Source: JBAIYU01 sp036763085
Lineage (GTDB): Bacteria > Bacillota > Negativicutes > DSM-1736 > Dendrosporobacteraceae
Direction: 5' to 3'
Length of the DNA stretch: 64,000 nucleotides
NCBI RefSeq assembly: GCF_036763085.1
Contig: NZ_JBAIYU010000014.1
Coordinates: 1 to 64,000, forward strand
Shown here: positions 1 through 7,662 of the stretch, piece after piece
How the letters are laid out: each line of letters begins with the position of its first letter
Position numbering within the stretch: position 1 is the first letter of the stretch
Translations under genes and position numbers: made by a program
Notes under the pieces: generated by a model
Database searches by the model: none
Told to the model about the DNA's origin: nothing
What the model saw: the letters and a program-made list of their open reading frames with translations, nothing else

Positions 1-43
1 TACTTGGCTGGAAACGGCCTGGGAGGATAAGTAGATGCCGGTT
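1..43 (+). rRNA. rrf: 5S ribosomal RNA, 3' end (partial)
   Basis: The first bases carry the conserved 3' part of 5S rRNA: TACTTGGCTGGAAACGGCC followed by a GGGAGGATAAGTAG-type helix and a closing GCCGG strand. The gene is cut by the window start, so its 5' half is not visible. It lies a few bases before tRNA-Asn, a common arrangement at the end of Firmicute rRNA operons. The exact 3' end (about 41-45) is an estimate. Confidence 0.75.
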
Positions 44-47
44 TTAT

Positions 48-123
48 TCCTCGATAGCTCAGCTGGTAGAGCAATCGGCTGTTAACCGATCGGTCGTAGG
101 TTCGAGTCCTACTCGAGGAGCCA
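48..123 (+). tRNA. tRNA-Asn (anticodon GTT)
   Basis: A complete cloverleaf can be drawn. The acceptor strands TCCTCGA and TCGAGGA pair perfectly, followed by discriminator G and an encoded CCA at 121-123. The D arm is GCTC/GAGC, the anticodon loop CTGTTAA gives anticodon GTT (Asn), and the T arm contains TTCGAGTCC. It directly follows the 5S rRNA and is probably processed from the same rRNA operon transcript. Confidence 0.97.
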
Positions 124-184
124 TTTTATAAAGATAAGAGCCATTCACCTAGTGAATGGCTCTTATCTTTATAAAATGTTTTTT
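123..184 (+). terminator. Rho-independent terminator of the rRNA/tRNA operon
   Basis: A perfect 26-bp inverted repeat (123-148 with 152-177) has a 3-nt loop and is followed by a T-rich tract at 179-184. The first base of the stem is the last A of the tRNA CCA. The A-rich 5' arm means it could also act in the opposite direction. The stem is unusually long for an intrinsic terminator. Confidence 0.9.
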
Positions 185-210
185 AATATAATTAAGGAAT
201 TATTTTTTTA

Positions 211-239
211 TTGCTAAAGACTATTACTTCAAGTAAAAT
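211..239 (+). promoter_or_regulatory. Candidate sigma-A promoter of the hydrogenase operon
   Basis: TTGCTA (211-216), a 17-bp spacer and TAAAAT (234-239). Predicted transcription would start near 246, downstream of the upstream in-frame TTG at 211. This supports the later TTG start at 283 for the first gene. The -35 matches consensus at four of six bases. Confidence 0.5.
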
Positions 240-246
240 TAGAAAT

Positions 247-262
247 AGTGAAAAATATCACA
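247..262 (+). promoter_or_regulatory. Candidate Crp/Fnr-type operator
   Basis: AGTGA-N6-TCACA is a near-perfect palindrome resembling the TGTGA-N6-TCACA half-site pattern of the Crp/Fnr superfamily. It would cover roughly +1 to +16 of the predicted transcript, a position expected for repression. The regulator is not in this window, so the assignment is by pattern only. Confidence 0.35.
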
Positions 263-282
263 TGTCCAAGGGGGTTCTAATA

Positions 283-534
283 TTGCGAATTTCAATATGT
301 TTTGGAAGTGCGTGTCATATACGTGGTGCATATGGTGTTTTGAATGCTTTTAAAACCTTACTAGAAAAAAATGATATTAAAGGTACTGTTGATATAGAAG
401 GCGGATTTTGTCAAGGACGCTGCACTGAAGGCGTTGTTATAAAAATAAATGATGAAATTGTAACAAATGTAGCTAAAGAAAAGGTTGAAGAAATATTTAA
501 ACAGAAAGTGATGGTGCTAACATCATGCAAATAA
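283..534 (+). CDS. Thioredoxin-like [2Fe-2S] ferredoxin
   Basis: An 83-residue NuoE/HydC-like thioredoxin-fold ferredoxin. The four expected cluster cysteines are visible as C6-x4-C11 and C43-x3-C47. Such proteins carry electrons to or from hydrogenases and NADH-oxidising modules in the cytoplasm. I place the start at TTG 283, behind AAGGGGG with an 8-nt gap. A longer reading from 211 would begin upstream of the predicted transcript start and adds no conserved sequence. The chosen N-terminus also lines up with the paralogue at 3394. The gene overlaps the next one by 10 bases, so it should be translationally coupled to the hydrogenase-like protein and is its likely electron partner. Confidence 0.85.
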   Translation: MRISICFGSACHIRGAYGVLNAFKTLLEKNDIKGTVDIEGGFCQGRCTEGVVIKINDEIVTNVAKEKVEEIFKQKVMVLTSCK

Positions 535-2222
535 TTACTACACGTAAGGTTAATTGCAAAGACTGCCATCGATGTTTAAGAGTTTGTCCTGTTAAAGCTA
601 TTGGAATTAATCAAGGGCGAGCAAGAGTTCTTGATGATAAATGCATACTTTGCGGGCAATGTGTGACAGAATGTCCACAGCATGCTAAACATTTAATAAG
701 TCATGTGCCAACAATTCAAGAGGCAATCCAAAATGGCAGGAAAGTAATTTTAAGCTTAGGGTCTTCATTTTTAGGACTTTTTCCAGAATATACTCCTGCT
801 CAACTTGTTTCAGCTATTAAGGCTCTTGGTTTTAGCGCGGTTGAAGAAACAGCTGTTGGTGCTGAAGCGGTATCCTTACTTTATCGTAAACTGGTAAAGA
901 CATCTACGAAGAAAACACTAATTTCATCAAACTGTCCTGTTATTGTTAATATTGTTAAGAAATATTATCCGAATTTAGTTGAAAATTTGGCACCAATAGT
1001 ATCGCCGATGATGGCCCACGGACAGATAATGAAACGTAATTTTGGTGAAGACGCATACGTTGTATTTGCAGGCCCATGCATGGCTAAATTTGCAGAACAT
1101 AACGATCTTCATGCCGTCGATTCAGTTATGACATTTGTTCAGCTAAGACAGTGGTTGAATCGCCACAAATATGAGAATGGCAACTCGCCGGTAGAGTCCT
1201 ACGAGCCAGAGCCATTAGGGAATGCAAGGTTTTTTCCATTGGCCGGAGGGATTTTAAAATCTTTTATGGATTTTGACATTCTCGATACCGAAATTATCGC
1301 TGTTGATGGGATTGAAGACTGCAAAGAAGTATTTGAGAGTCTATCAAGAGGAGAAATTGCGCCAAGATTCATTGAGGCGTTCTCATGTAATGGTGGTTGT
1401 ATTGGAGGTCCTGCTGGTGGAAGTACTCAACCAATGCCAGTAAGACGTCTTAAGGCAATTGAATATGCAAATTCCGTTGATAAGAAGGTTTTATGGCAGC
1501 TTCCGGAAGGAGTAGATTTTTCCATTACACATTTACCTGACCCAGTTAAAAACGTTGAACCAACAGAAGATGAGATAAAGGAAATCTTGCATCAAATAGG
1601 TAAATTTACACGGGTAGATGAAAAGAATTGTGGGGCCTGCGGATATAATACATGTCGTGATAAAGCTGTCGCTGTTTACAGTGGTTTGGCTGAGACTGAG
1701 ATGTGTATGCCTTATATGAGGTCCAAAGCTGAGTCATTTGCTAATATAATTGTAGAGAACTCCTTAAATGGTATAATTGCTGTCAATGAAAAAATGATTA
1801 TACAAGAACTTAATCCAGCAGCAAAACAAATGTTCAGCAATAAGAAACCTATGGAAAAAGGTAATAGTTTGACTGAGTTTATTGATTGCTCGGACTTTGT
1901 AGCTGCTGCAAACTATGGACATAAGGTGCTAAGCAAGCGGGTTGAATATTCTGACCATGGTGTTATTACAGAGCAAATGATAGTGCCGGTCCCACAACAT
2001 GGATTAGTAATCGGTGTTATCACTAATGTTACCGATCACGAAAAAAGAACTCAAGAGTGGCAAAAGATGAAAGAGGAAACTGTTGCCAAAGCATCAGAAA
2101 TAATAAATAAACAAATGCAGGTAGCCCAGGAGATAGCGGGGCTTTTAGGCGAGACTACTGCCGAAACTAAGTCGGCACTACTTGAAATGGTTTGGGTTCT
2201 CAAAGGCAAGGAGGAGAAATAA
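525..2222 (+). CDS. [FeFe]-hydrogenase-like protein with PAS domain (probable sensory type)
   Basis: A 565-residue protein. Two [4Fe-4S] ferredoxin motifs (C11/14/17/21 and C40/43/46/50) precede an H-cluster domain, a four-cysteine Fe-S domain (C369, C372, C377, C394), a PAS domain (about 404-505) and a coiled-coil tail. All four cysteines that hold the H-cluster cubane are present (C137, C185, C288, C292). The proton-relay cysteine of the first signature is Asn136, the second signature has Gly183 instead of Met, and the third has Phe286 instead of Met. Loss of the relay cysteine plus a PAS domain fits the putative sensory group C hydrogenases. I infer that it senses H2 or redox state and signals to the adjacent phosphatase, with which it overlaps by one base. 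Confidence 0.9.
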   Translation: MQIITTRKVNCKDCHRCLRVCPVKAIGINQGRARVLDDKCILCGQCVTECPQHAKHLISHVPTIQEAIQNGRKVILSLGSSFLGLFPEYTPAQLVSAIKALGFSAVEETAVGAEAVSLLYRKLVKTSTKKTLISSNCPVIVNIVKKYYPNLVENLAPIVSPMMAHGQIMKRNFGEDAYVVFAGPCMAKFAEHNDLHAVDSVMTFVQLRQWLNRHKYENGNSPVESYEPEPLGNARFFPLAGGILKSFMDFDILDTEIIAVDGIEDCKEVFESLSRGEIAPRFIEAFSCNGGCIGGPAGGSTQPMPVRRLKAIEYANSVDKKVLWQLPEGVDFSITHLPDPVKNVEPTEDEIKEILHQIGKFTRVDEKNCGACGYNTCRDKAVAVYSGLAETEMCMPYMRSKAESFANIIVENSLNGIIAVNEKMIIQELNPAAKQMFSNKKPMEKGNSLTEFIDCSDFVAAANYGHKVLSKRVEYSDHGVITEQMIVPVPQHGLVIGVITNVTDHEKRTQEWQKMKEETVAKASEIINKQMQVAQEIAGLLGETTAETKSALLEMVWVLKGKEEK

Positions 2223-3373
2223 TGGAACAACTTCATGCCGAAGTAGGTATAGCTCAACTATCAAAAGATGGTGAAGAGTTATGCGGAGATAATGTTGTTA
2301 TAACAAGGACATCTGACGCTACCATAATAGTTCTATCTGATGGGCTGGGAAGTGGAGTCAAGGCCAATATTTTAGCTACATTAACGACAAAAATAGCTTC
2401 GTCGATGTTAAAAAGAGGTATCCCATTAGAGGATGTTGTTAATACAATTGCAGAGACGCTACCTGTATGCCGACAAAGGAAGATTGCTTACTCGACTCTA
2501 CAGATTATTAAAGTAACACCTTCTGGCTTAACGACAGTAGTAGAGTTTGATTGTCCACCAACATTTCTGATACGTGATGGTCAGGTAGTTAAGTTTCCTA
2601 CCCAGGAAAGCATTATAGGTGGCAAAAAAATTAAAGTCGGCAGAATGGTTTTACAGGAAAGTGACGTGTTAACAGCAGTAAGTGATGGTGTTATTCATGC
2701 CGGCATTGGAGGCTTACTAAAGCTCGGCTGGGGGTGGAACGGTGTCGCTGACGAATTGAAGTCATTATGCAAAGGTGAATGTAAGCCTGAAGATATAACA
2801 ACTCAGCTTGTAAACTGCTGTGAAGGATATTACCTTGGTCGACCTGGAGATGATTCAACTGCAGTTGCCGTTAAGGTGCATAAAGCTCGTTACTTGACGC
2901 TATTAACCGGACCGCCAGCCGATCCGGCGAATGACGAAAAGGTAACGCAACGTTTTCTTGGGCAACCTGGCAAGAAGATAGTTTCTGGTGGAACTACTGC
3001 GAATATTGTCAGTAGAATAACCGGTAAACCACTCACTGTTGATCTATTATTTTATGATCAGCAAGTGCCGCCAATCAGCCATATTGAAGATATTGAGTTA
3101 GTTACAGAGGGGATACTTACTCTTAACGCTGTATTAGAAAGACTTAATGATGTAAATAGGCTATACGATTATAAACGGCAAGATGGTGCTACTCTACTAG
3201 CACGAATGTTGTTAGAGGCAGACATGATTGGAATAATGGCAGGAAAAGCAGTTAATCCTGCGCATCAAAACCCTAATTATCCGTTTAGAATAAATATAAA
3301 GTCTCAGGTATTGTCTAAATTGTGTTCTTTACTGGAGTCTAAAGGAAAGCAAGTTCAACTAGATTGGTTTTAA
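2222..3373 (+). CDS. SpoIIE-family PP2C serine/threonine phosphatase
   Basis: A 383-residue protein whose first ~230 residues form a PP2C/SpoIIE domain. Metal-binding aspartates lie in GDN (about residue 23), SDGLGSG (about 40), VSDGV and GDDST. The remaining ~150 residues, with a glycine-rich GGTTA motif, are not a domain I can name. ATG 2222 overlaps the TAA of the previous gene (TAATG) and sits behind AAGGAGG; an upstream in-frame TTG at 2192 lacks this signal. PP2C genes next to group C [FeFe] hydrogenases are a known pattern, suggesting that hydrogenase-sensed signals are relayed by protein dephosphorylation. The target is not visible here. Confidence 0.88.
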   Translation: MEQLHAEVGIAQLSKDGEELCGDNVVITRTSDATIIVLSDGLGSGVKANILATLTTKIASSMLKRGIPLEDVVNTIAETLPVCRQRKIAYSTLQIIKVTPSGLTTVVEFDCPPTFLIRDGQVVKFPTQESIIGGKKIKVGRMVLQESDVLTAVSDGVIHAGIGGLLKLGWGWNGVADELKSLCKGECKPEDITTQLVNCCEGYYLGRPGDDSTAVAVKVHKARYLTLLTGPPADPANDEKVTQRFLGQPGKKIVSGGTTANIVSRITGKPLTVDLLFYDQQVPPISHIEDIELVTEGILTLNAVLERLNDVNRLYDYKRQDGATLLARMLLEADMIGIMAGKAVNPAHQNPNYPFRINIKSQVLSKLCSLLESKGKQVQLDWF

Positions 3374-3393
3374 CATTGTAGGAGGGGAATTTT

Positions 3394-3633
3394 ATGACAC
3401 TTGTATCGATAGAGATTTGTATGGGCTCAGCATGTTACTTGTTAGGCGCTCAAGATTTACTTGAAGCGATTGAATCGCTAGCGCCTGAAAAAAAAGCAAA
3501 AATAGATTTAAGAGGGGCAACTTGTCTAAAAGCATGCGGAAATGGTCCTAATATTAAAGTGGATGGTGTTTTGCTTTCGAATGTAACGCCTAAGGAATTA
3601 CTGGAAATAATTCACGATAAGATAAACGGATAG
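3394..3633 (+). CDS. Thioredoxin-like [2Fe-2S] ferredoxin, second copy
   Basis: A 79-residue paralogue of the ferredoxin at 283, with cluster cysteines C9-x4-C14 and C44-x3-C48. The ATG follows GGAGGGG with good spacing. It lies between the phosphatase gene and the complete [FeFe] hydrogenase, so it is the likely electron carrier of that hydrogenase. The two copies differ considerably outside the cluster ligands, which suggests partner specificity rather than recent duplication. Confidence 0.85.
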   Translation: MTLVSIEICMGSACYLLGAQDLLEAIESLAPEKKAKIDLRGATCLKACGNGPNIKVDGVLLSNVTPKELLEIIHDKING

Positions 3634-3662
3634 ATTATCTTAGCAAGGAAGGAGACTTGGAC

Positions 3663-5159
3663 ATGTCACAAGTCACAGAAGTTGTTAAATTGCGCCGTAA
3701 AGTTCTAGCTGAAATAGCTAGAATGACTTTTGCTGGTGAGTTAATTAATAACGTTGAAGAAATATTAAACACAGTTGTAACTGAAGATGGGCCACGATAT
3801 CGTTGCTGTATTCATAAAGAACGTGCAGTTCTTCAAAGCAGAATCAAATTGGCATTAAGTCAGCCCGCAAGTATTACTCTTAAAAGCGCTGCTCAAAATG
3901 CTTACGAGGGACAAGCTGCAGATATGCCAATGATTCATGTAATGTCAGAAGCCTGCGATCAATGTCCAATAGATAAATTTATAGTTACTAATGCCTGTCG
4001 AAATTGCTTAGCACATCACTGTATAAATAGCTGCCCTAAAAAAGCAATAATGGTTGTTCAAAATAGAGCATATATAGATAAAAATAAATGTGTTGAGTGC
4101 GGACTTTGCAAGAAATCGTGCCCTTACAGTGCTATTATAGAAGTAAATCGGCCATGTGAAAGTGCTTGCGATATAAAGGCTATAACTGCGGGAAGCGATA
4201 GACGAGCGTTAATTAATTATGAAAAATGTGTTCAGTGCGGAGGGTGTAAAACGGCTTGTCCTTTTGGTGCAATTACTGATCGGTCAGTAATTGTTCAACT
4301 GATTCAGGCATTGAAAGCAGACAAAAAAGTTTATGCAATTGTGGCGCCTGCTTTTGTTGGGCAGTTTGGAGCAAAGGTTCAGCCGAACCAAGTTATTAGC
4401 GCTCTTAAGAAACTTGGATTTTACGATGTTTATGAGGCGTCATATGGAGCTGATATTGTTACAGTAGAAGAAACGAGAGAATACATTGAATCTGTGCCGG
4501 AAAAACGATCATTTATGACAACTTCTTGTTGCCCTGCGTTTGTTGATATGATTGATAAGCATTTACCTGAAATGACAAGTGCTATTTCTAGTACTGTTTC
4601 TCCTATGATTGCTACTGGAAAAGTTATTAAAGAACTTGATTCTGATATAGTCACTGTGTTTATTGGTCCTTGCATTGCTAAAAAGGCAGAGGCCGCAAAA
4701 TACTCTGGTGTTATAGATTTGGTCTTAACCTTCGAAGAGCTGGCGTGTATTATGGTGGGTGCTGGTATAAATATTGCCGCAGTTGAGGAAACTGAATATA
4801 AAACACACGCATCAAGTACAGGTAATAACTTTGCTAGGGCTGGTGGAGTAGTTCAAGCTGTTATAAAGCACGCTGAAAAACTTGACGGTAATGTCGTTAT
4901 TAAGCCACACCGTGCCGAAGGGCTAAGTAATTGTAAAGTTTCGTTACTTCAGTTGAAGGCAGGAAAAATAGACGCAAACTTTTTTGAAGGTATGGCTTGT
5001 GCTGGCGGATGTGTCGGTGGACCAGGTGTCCTAATAAATTCAAAAGTTACGGGAAAACTTATTGAAAACTATGCTGCAACTTCTGAGTGTAAGACTGCAT
5101 CTGAAAACAAAGATGCCATGGATATTTTAAACAAAGGCGGGCATTGGCACGTTAAATAG
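3663..5159 (+). CDS. hydA: [FeFe] hydrogenase, catalytic, monomeric type
   Basis: A 498-residue cytoplasmic hydrogenase reducing protons or oxidising H2. The N-terminal half is rich in cluster ligands: C98/C101, C112-x2-C115-x4-C120-x3-C124, the ferredoxin motif C143/146/149/153, CESAC (C165, C169) and a second ferredoxin motif C189/192/195/199. The H-cluster domain keeps TSCCP (C289 proton relay, C290), GPCIAK (C337, K340) and GMACAGGC (M444, C446, C450), so it should be active. Only the Met of the second signature is replaced (Gly335). The CxxxC element resembles group B enzymes. I chose ATG 3663 over TTG 3657 because the SD AAGGAGG lies 8 nt before it. Confidence 0.92.
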   Translation: MSQVTEVVKLRRKVLAEIARMTFAGELINNVEEILNTVVTEDGPRYRCCIHKERAVLQSRIKLALSQPASITLKSAAQNAYEGQAADMPMIHVMSEACDQCPIDKFIVTNACRNCLAHHCINSCPKKAIMVVQNRAYIDKNKCVECGLCKKSCPYSAIIEVNRPCESACDIKAITAGSDRRALINYEKCVQCGGCKTACPFGAITDRSVIVQLIQALKADKKVYAIVAPAFVGQFGAKVQPNQVISALKKLGFYDVYEASYGADIVTVEETREYIESVPEKRSFMTTSCCPAFVDMIDKHLPEMTSAISSTVSPMIATGKVIKELDSDIVTVFIGPCIAKKAEAAKYSGVIDLVLTFEELACIMVGAGINIAAVEETEYKTHASSTGNNFARAGGVVQAVIKHAEKLDGNVVIKPHRAEGLSNCKVSLLQLKAGKIDANFFEGMACAGGCVGGPGVLINSKVTGKLIENYAATSECKTASENKDAMDILNKGGHWHVK

Positions 5160-5160
5160 A

Positions 5161-5189
5161 TTGACAATTTTTGAGTATGTTGTTATATT
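5161..5189 (+). promoter_or_regulatory. Sigma-A promoter of tyrS
   Basis: TTGACA (5161-5166), a 17-bp spacer ending in TGT (extended -10), and TATATT (5184-5189). The -35 begins two bases after the hydrogenase stop codon. Transcription should begin near 5196 and run into the T-box leader. Confidence 0.8.
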
Positions 5190-5204
5190 AACAAATAATA
5201 ATAA

Positions 5205-5472
5205 ATATAAAATGCAATGATTGGGAAAAGTAAACTTGTATTGCTTCGCAGAGAGCTAGGGCTTGGTGAAACCTAGTAAGGATACTTGCTGAAATACACC
5301 CATGAGCAGCCAGCCGAAAGATTAGTTCGGACTATATCTACTAGGTGAAGTCGGTTAGCCATCGTTAAAAGGCTATGCATTATTTATGTAGTGCATTTTA
5401 TTAAGCGGCTTTTTAGCAATTTGGGTGGTAACGCGGGTTTTAGCTCGTCCCTCTTTTAGGGGCGAGCTTTTT
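5205..5472 (+). ncRNA. T-box riboswitch leader (tyrosine)
   Basis: This fills the 346-base gap between the hydrogenase and tyrS. It has an AGTA-type start near 5230, a Stem I with an apical hairpin closed by CTAGG/CCTAG, and a specifier loop with codon TAC (5295-5297, Tyr). The T-box bulge region is GGGTGGTAACGCGGG (5423-5437), in which TGGT can pair with the ACCA end of tRNA-Tyr. The terminator hairpin AGCTCGTCCCT/AGGGGCGAGCT (5442-5467) is followed by a T-run. Uncharged tRNA-Tyr would stabilise the antiterminator and raise tyrS expression. Confidence 0.93.
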
Positions 5473-5505
5473 ATATTTAAAATGATATTTAAGGGGGATA
5501 TATTG

Positions 5506-6723
5506 GTGTCGGTATTTGAAGTACTAAAAGAGCGCGGGTATATCGCGCAGCTTACCCACGAAAAAGAAATTGAAGAATTGTTAGCAAAAGAAAAAATTAC
5601 TTTCTATATAGGGTTTGATCCTACCGCAGATAGTCTCCACGTAGGTCATTTTTTGGGAATGATGGTTATGGCTCATATGCAAAAGGCGGGGCATCGACCT
5701 ATATGCCTAATCGGTGGCGGTACCGCAATGATTGGCGACCCAACTGGCAAAAGTGATATGCGCAGGATGATGACAAGTGAAATAATTGCTCAAAATGGCG
5801 AATGCTTTAAAGAGCAAATGAAGCGCTTTATTGATTTCACTGAAAATAGAGCATTAATGATGAATAATGCTGATTGGCTAATGTCACTAAATTATGTGCA
5901 AGTTTTACGAGAAATTGGTGTTCACTTTTCAGTTAATCGAATGCTGACCGCTGAATGTTTTAAACAGCGATTAGAACGTGGACTATCTTTCCTTGAATTC
6001 AATTATATGCTTATGCAAGCCTATGATTTTCTCGAATTAAACAGGAGAACTGATTGCGTTATGCAGTTAGGTGGTGACGATCAATGGTCAAATATTATAG
6101 CAGGAGTTGACCTTATTCGTCGTAAAGAAAGCAAGCCGGCGTATGGTCTGACATTTACGCTGTTAACTACAAGCGACGGAAGGAAAATGGGCAAAACTGA
6201 AAAAGGTGCACTATGGCTTGATCCGAAGAAAACTTCACCGTACGAGTTTTACCAATATTGGCGTAATATTGATGATGCAGATGTTGCGAAATGTTTAGCC
6301 TTACTAACGTTCTTGCCAATGGATGAAGTACGTCGTCTTGGATCATTGAAAGATAAAGAGATAAACATTGCTAAAAGAACCTTAGCATTTGAAGTAACTC
6401 AACTAATTCATGGCAGTGACGAAGCAGCAAAGGCTCAGCAGGCAGCTGAGGCGCTTTTTGGTGGTGCAGGTTCATTAGAAAATGCGCCTAAGGTTACAAT
6501 AACATCAGAAATGCTTGAAACTAAATTACTAGATGTTTTAGCTACAACAGGCATTATAGCTTCAAAAAGTGAAGGTCGTAGATTAATTACTCAAGGTGGC
6601 TTATATATAGGTAATGACAAGGTTACCGACCCGGAAATGCTGTTAGTAGGAGAATTGTTAACCGAAGGCAGTGTATTAATCCGCAAGGGCAAGAAAAATT
6701 ATACTCAATTAATACTAGAATAA
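5506..6723 (+). CDS. tyrS: Tyrosyl-tRNA synthetase
   Basis: A 405-residue class I synthetase. The Rossmann fold carries HVGH (HIGH motif) near the N-terminus, GGDDQW for tyrosine recognition and KMGKT (KMSKS loop). A C-terminal S4 RNA-binding domain covers the last ~60 residues. GTG 5506 lies 8 nt after AAGGGGG; TTG 5503 is an alternative. The open frame continues upstream to 5425 but that part overlaps the T-box terminator and is not coding. Expression is controlled by the preceding tyrosine T-box. Confidence 0.97.
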   Translation: MSVFEVLKERGYIAQLTHEKEIEELLAKEKITFYIGFDPTADSLHVGHFLGMMVMAHMQKAGHRPICLIGGGTAMIGDPTGKSDMRRMMTSEIIAQNGECFKEQMKRFIDFTENRALMMNNADWLMSLNYVQVLREIGVHFSVNRMLTAECFKQRLERGLSFLEFNYMLMQAYDFLELNRRTDCVMQLGGDDQWSNIIAGVDLIRRKESKPAYGLTFTLLTTSDGRKMGKTEKGALWLDPKKTSPYEFYQYWRNIDDADVAKCLALLTFLPMDEVRRLGSLKDKEINIAKRTLAFEVTQLIHGSDEAAKAQQAAEALFGGAGSLENAPKVTITSEMLETKLLDVLATTGIIASKSEGRRLITQGGLYIGNDKVTDPEMLLVGELLTEGSVLIRKGKKNYTQLILE

Positions 6724-6742
6724 GTTCTTTGAAACTAACACT

Positions 6743-6771
6743 TTGCCAATATTGTTATGTTATGATAAAAT
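6743..6771 (+). promoter_or_regulatory. Sigma-A promoter of yebC
   Basis: TTGCCA (6743-6748), a 17-bp spacer and an extended -10 TGATAAAAT (hexamer 6766-6771). Predicted start is near 6778. No terminator is visible between tyrS and this promoter, so some read-through from tyrS is likely. Confidence 0.65.
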
Positions 6772-6806
6772 AATTCCTGATTTAGTTTAAAAGGGGAGAA
6801 AAATTT

Positions 6807-7544
6807 ATGGCAGGGCATTCTAAATGGGCCAATATTAGGCACAAAAAAGGTAAAATGGATGCTATTCGCGGTAAAGTTACAACAAAAATTGGTCGCGAAA
6901 TTACAGTTGCTGTACGGCTAGGTGGTAGTGATCCTACCGGCAATATGAAATTAAAACTAGCTTTGGCTAAAGCTAAAGCTAATAATATTCCTAAAGAAAA
7001 CATTCAGAGGGCTATACAAAAAGGGTTAGGTGCTCTGGAAGGCAGTACTTACGAGGAACTAACTTACGAAGGTTATGGTCCGGCAGGTGTTGCTATTACG
7101 GTTGAAGTAATGACTGATAACCGAAATCGCACAGCAGCTGATATTAGACACTTGTTTTCTAAGTATGGCGGCAATCTTGGAGAAACTGGCTGTGTTGGCT
7201 GGATGTTTAACCGGAAAGGTCTCTTTGTAATTGAACAAGAGACCGGGGCTGATGAAGAAGAACTTATGATGCTGGCTCTTGAGGCAGGGGCAGAGGACTT
7301 TAAAACAGAGGATGAGTCGTTTGAAATAACCACTAGTCCGGAAGAGTTTCATCAAGTACAAGAAGTACTAGAGAAAAACAATATACAGACCTCGATAGCC
7401 CAAATAACAATGATTCCAGAAACAACAGTAGAATTGAATGCTGATGATGCCGTGAAAATGTTAAAACTTATCGATGCATTAGAAGATCATGACGATGTTC
7501 AAGAAGTTTATTCAAACATGGACATTCCAGAAGAAATGATGTAA
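6807..7544 (+). CDS. yebC: YebC/PmpR family protein
   Basis: A 245-residue member of a near-universal family, with the signature start MAGHSKWANI and full family length. Members were first described as DNA-binding regulators; more recent work links the family to translation of proline-rich stretches on the ribosome. The sequence alone cannot choose between these roles. The ATG lies behind AAGGGGAG. The gene has its own promoter and terminator and so appears monocistronic. Confidence 0.95.
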   Translation: MAGHSKWANIRHKKGKMDAIRGKVTTKIGREITVAVRLGGSDPTGNMKLKLALAKAKANNIPKENIQRAIQKGLGALEGSTYEELTYEGYGPAGVAITVEVMTDNRNRTAADIRHLFSKYGGNLGETGCVGWMFNRKGLFVIEQETGADEEELMMLALEAGAEDFKTEDESFEITTSPEEFHQVQEVLEKNNIQTSIAQITMIPETTVELNADDAVKMLKLIDALEDHDDVQEVYSNMDIPEEMM

Positions 7545-7570
7545 AAAAACAGGCTTCGGCCTGTTTTTTC
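7543..7570 (+). terminator. Rho-independent terminator after yebC
   Basis: AAAAACAGGC and GCCTGTTTTTT form a stem around a TTCG tetraloop, with six T residues at 7564-7569. It begins at the yebC stop codon. Confidence 0.93.
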
Positions 7571-7662
7571 ATTTCAAACGATATAAAAATATATTTATGT
7601 ATAAAAATTGCATTTTTTGGTAATAATTTTGGCAACATAGATTTTTTGGGGGAGATGTTAAT

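Noticed and set aside
123..177. Possible insertion sequence end or attachment site next to tRNA-Asn
   Set aside because: The perfect inverted repeat with a T-tract is explained as a terminator. No integrase, direct repeat of the tRNA 3' end or foreign cargo is seen.
5425..5505. N-terminal extension of tyrS
   Set aside because: This stretch encodes the T-box terminator; the real start follows it with a good SD.
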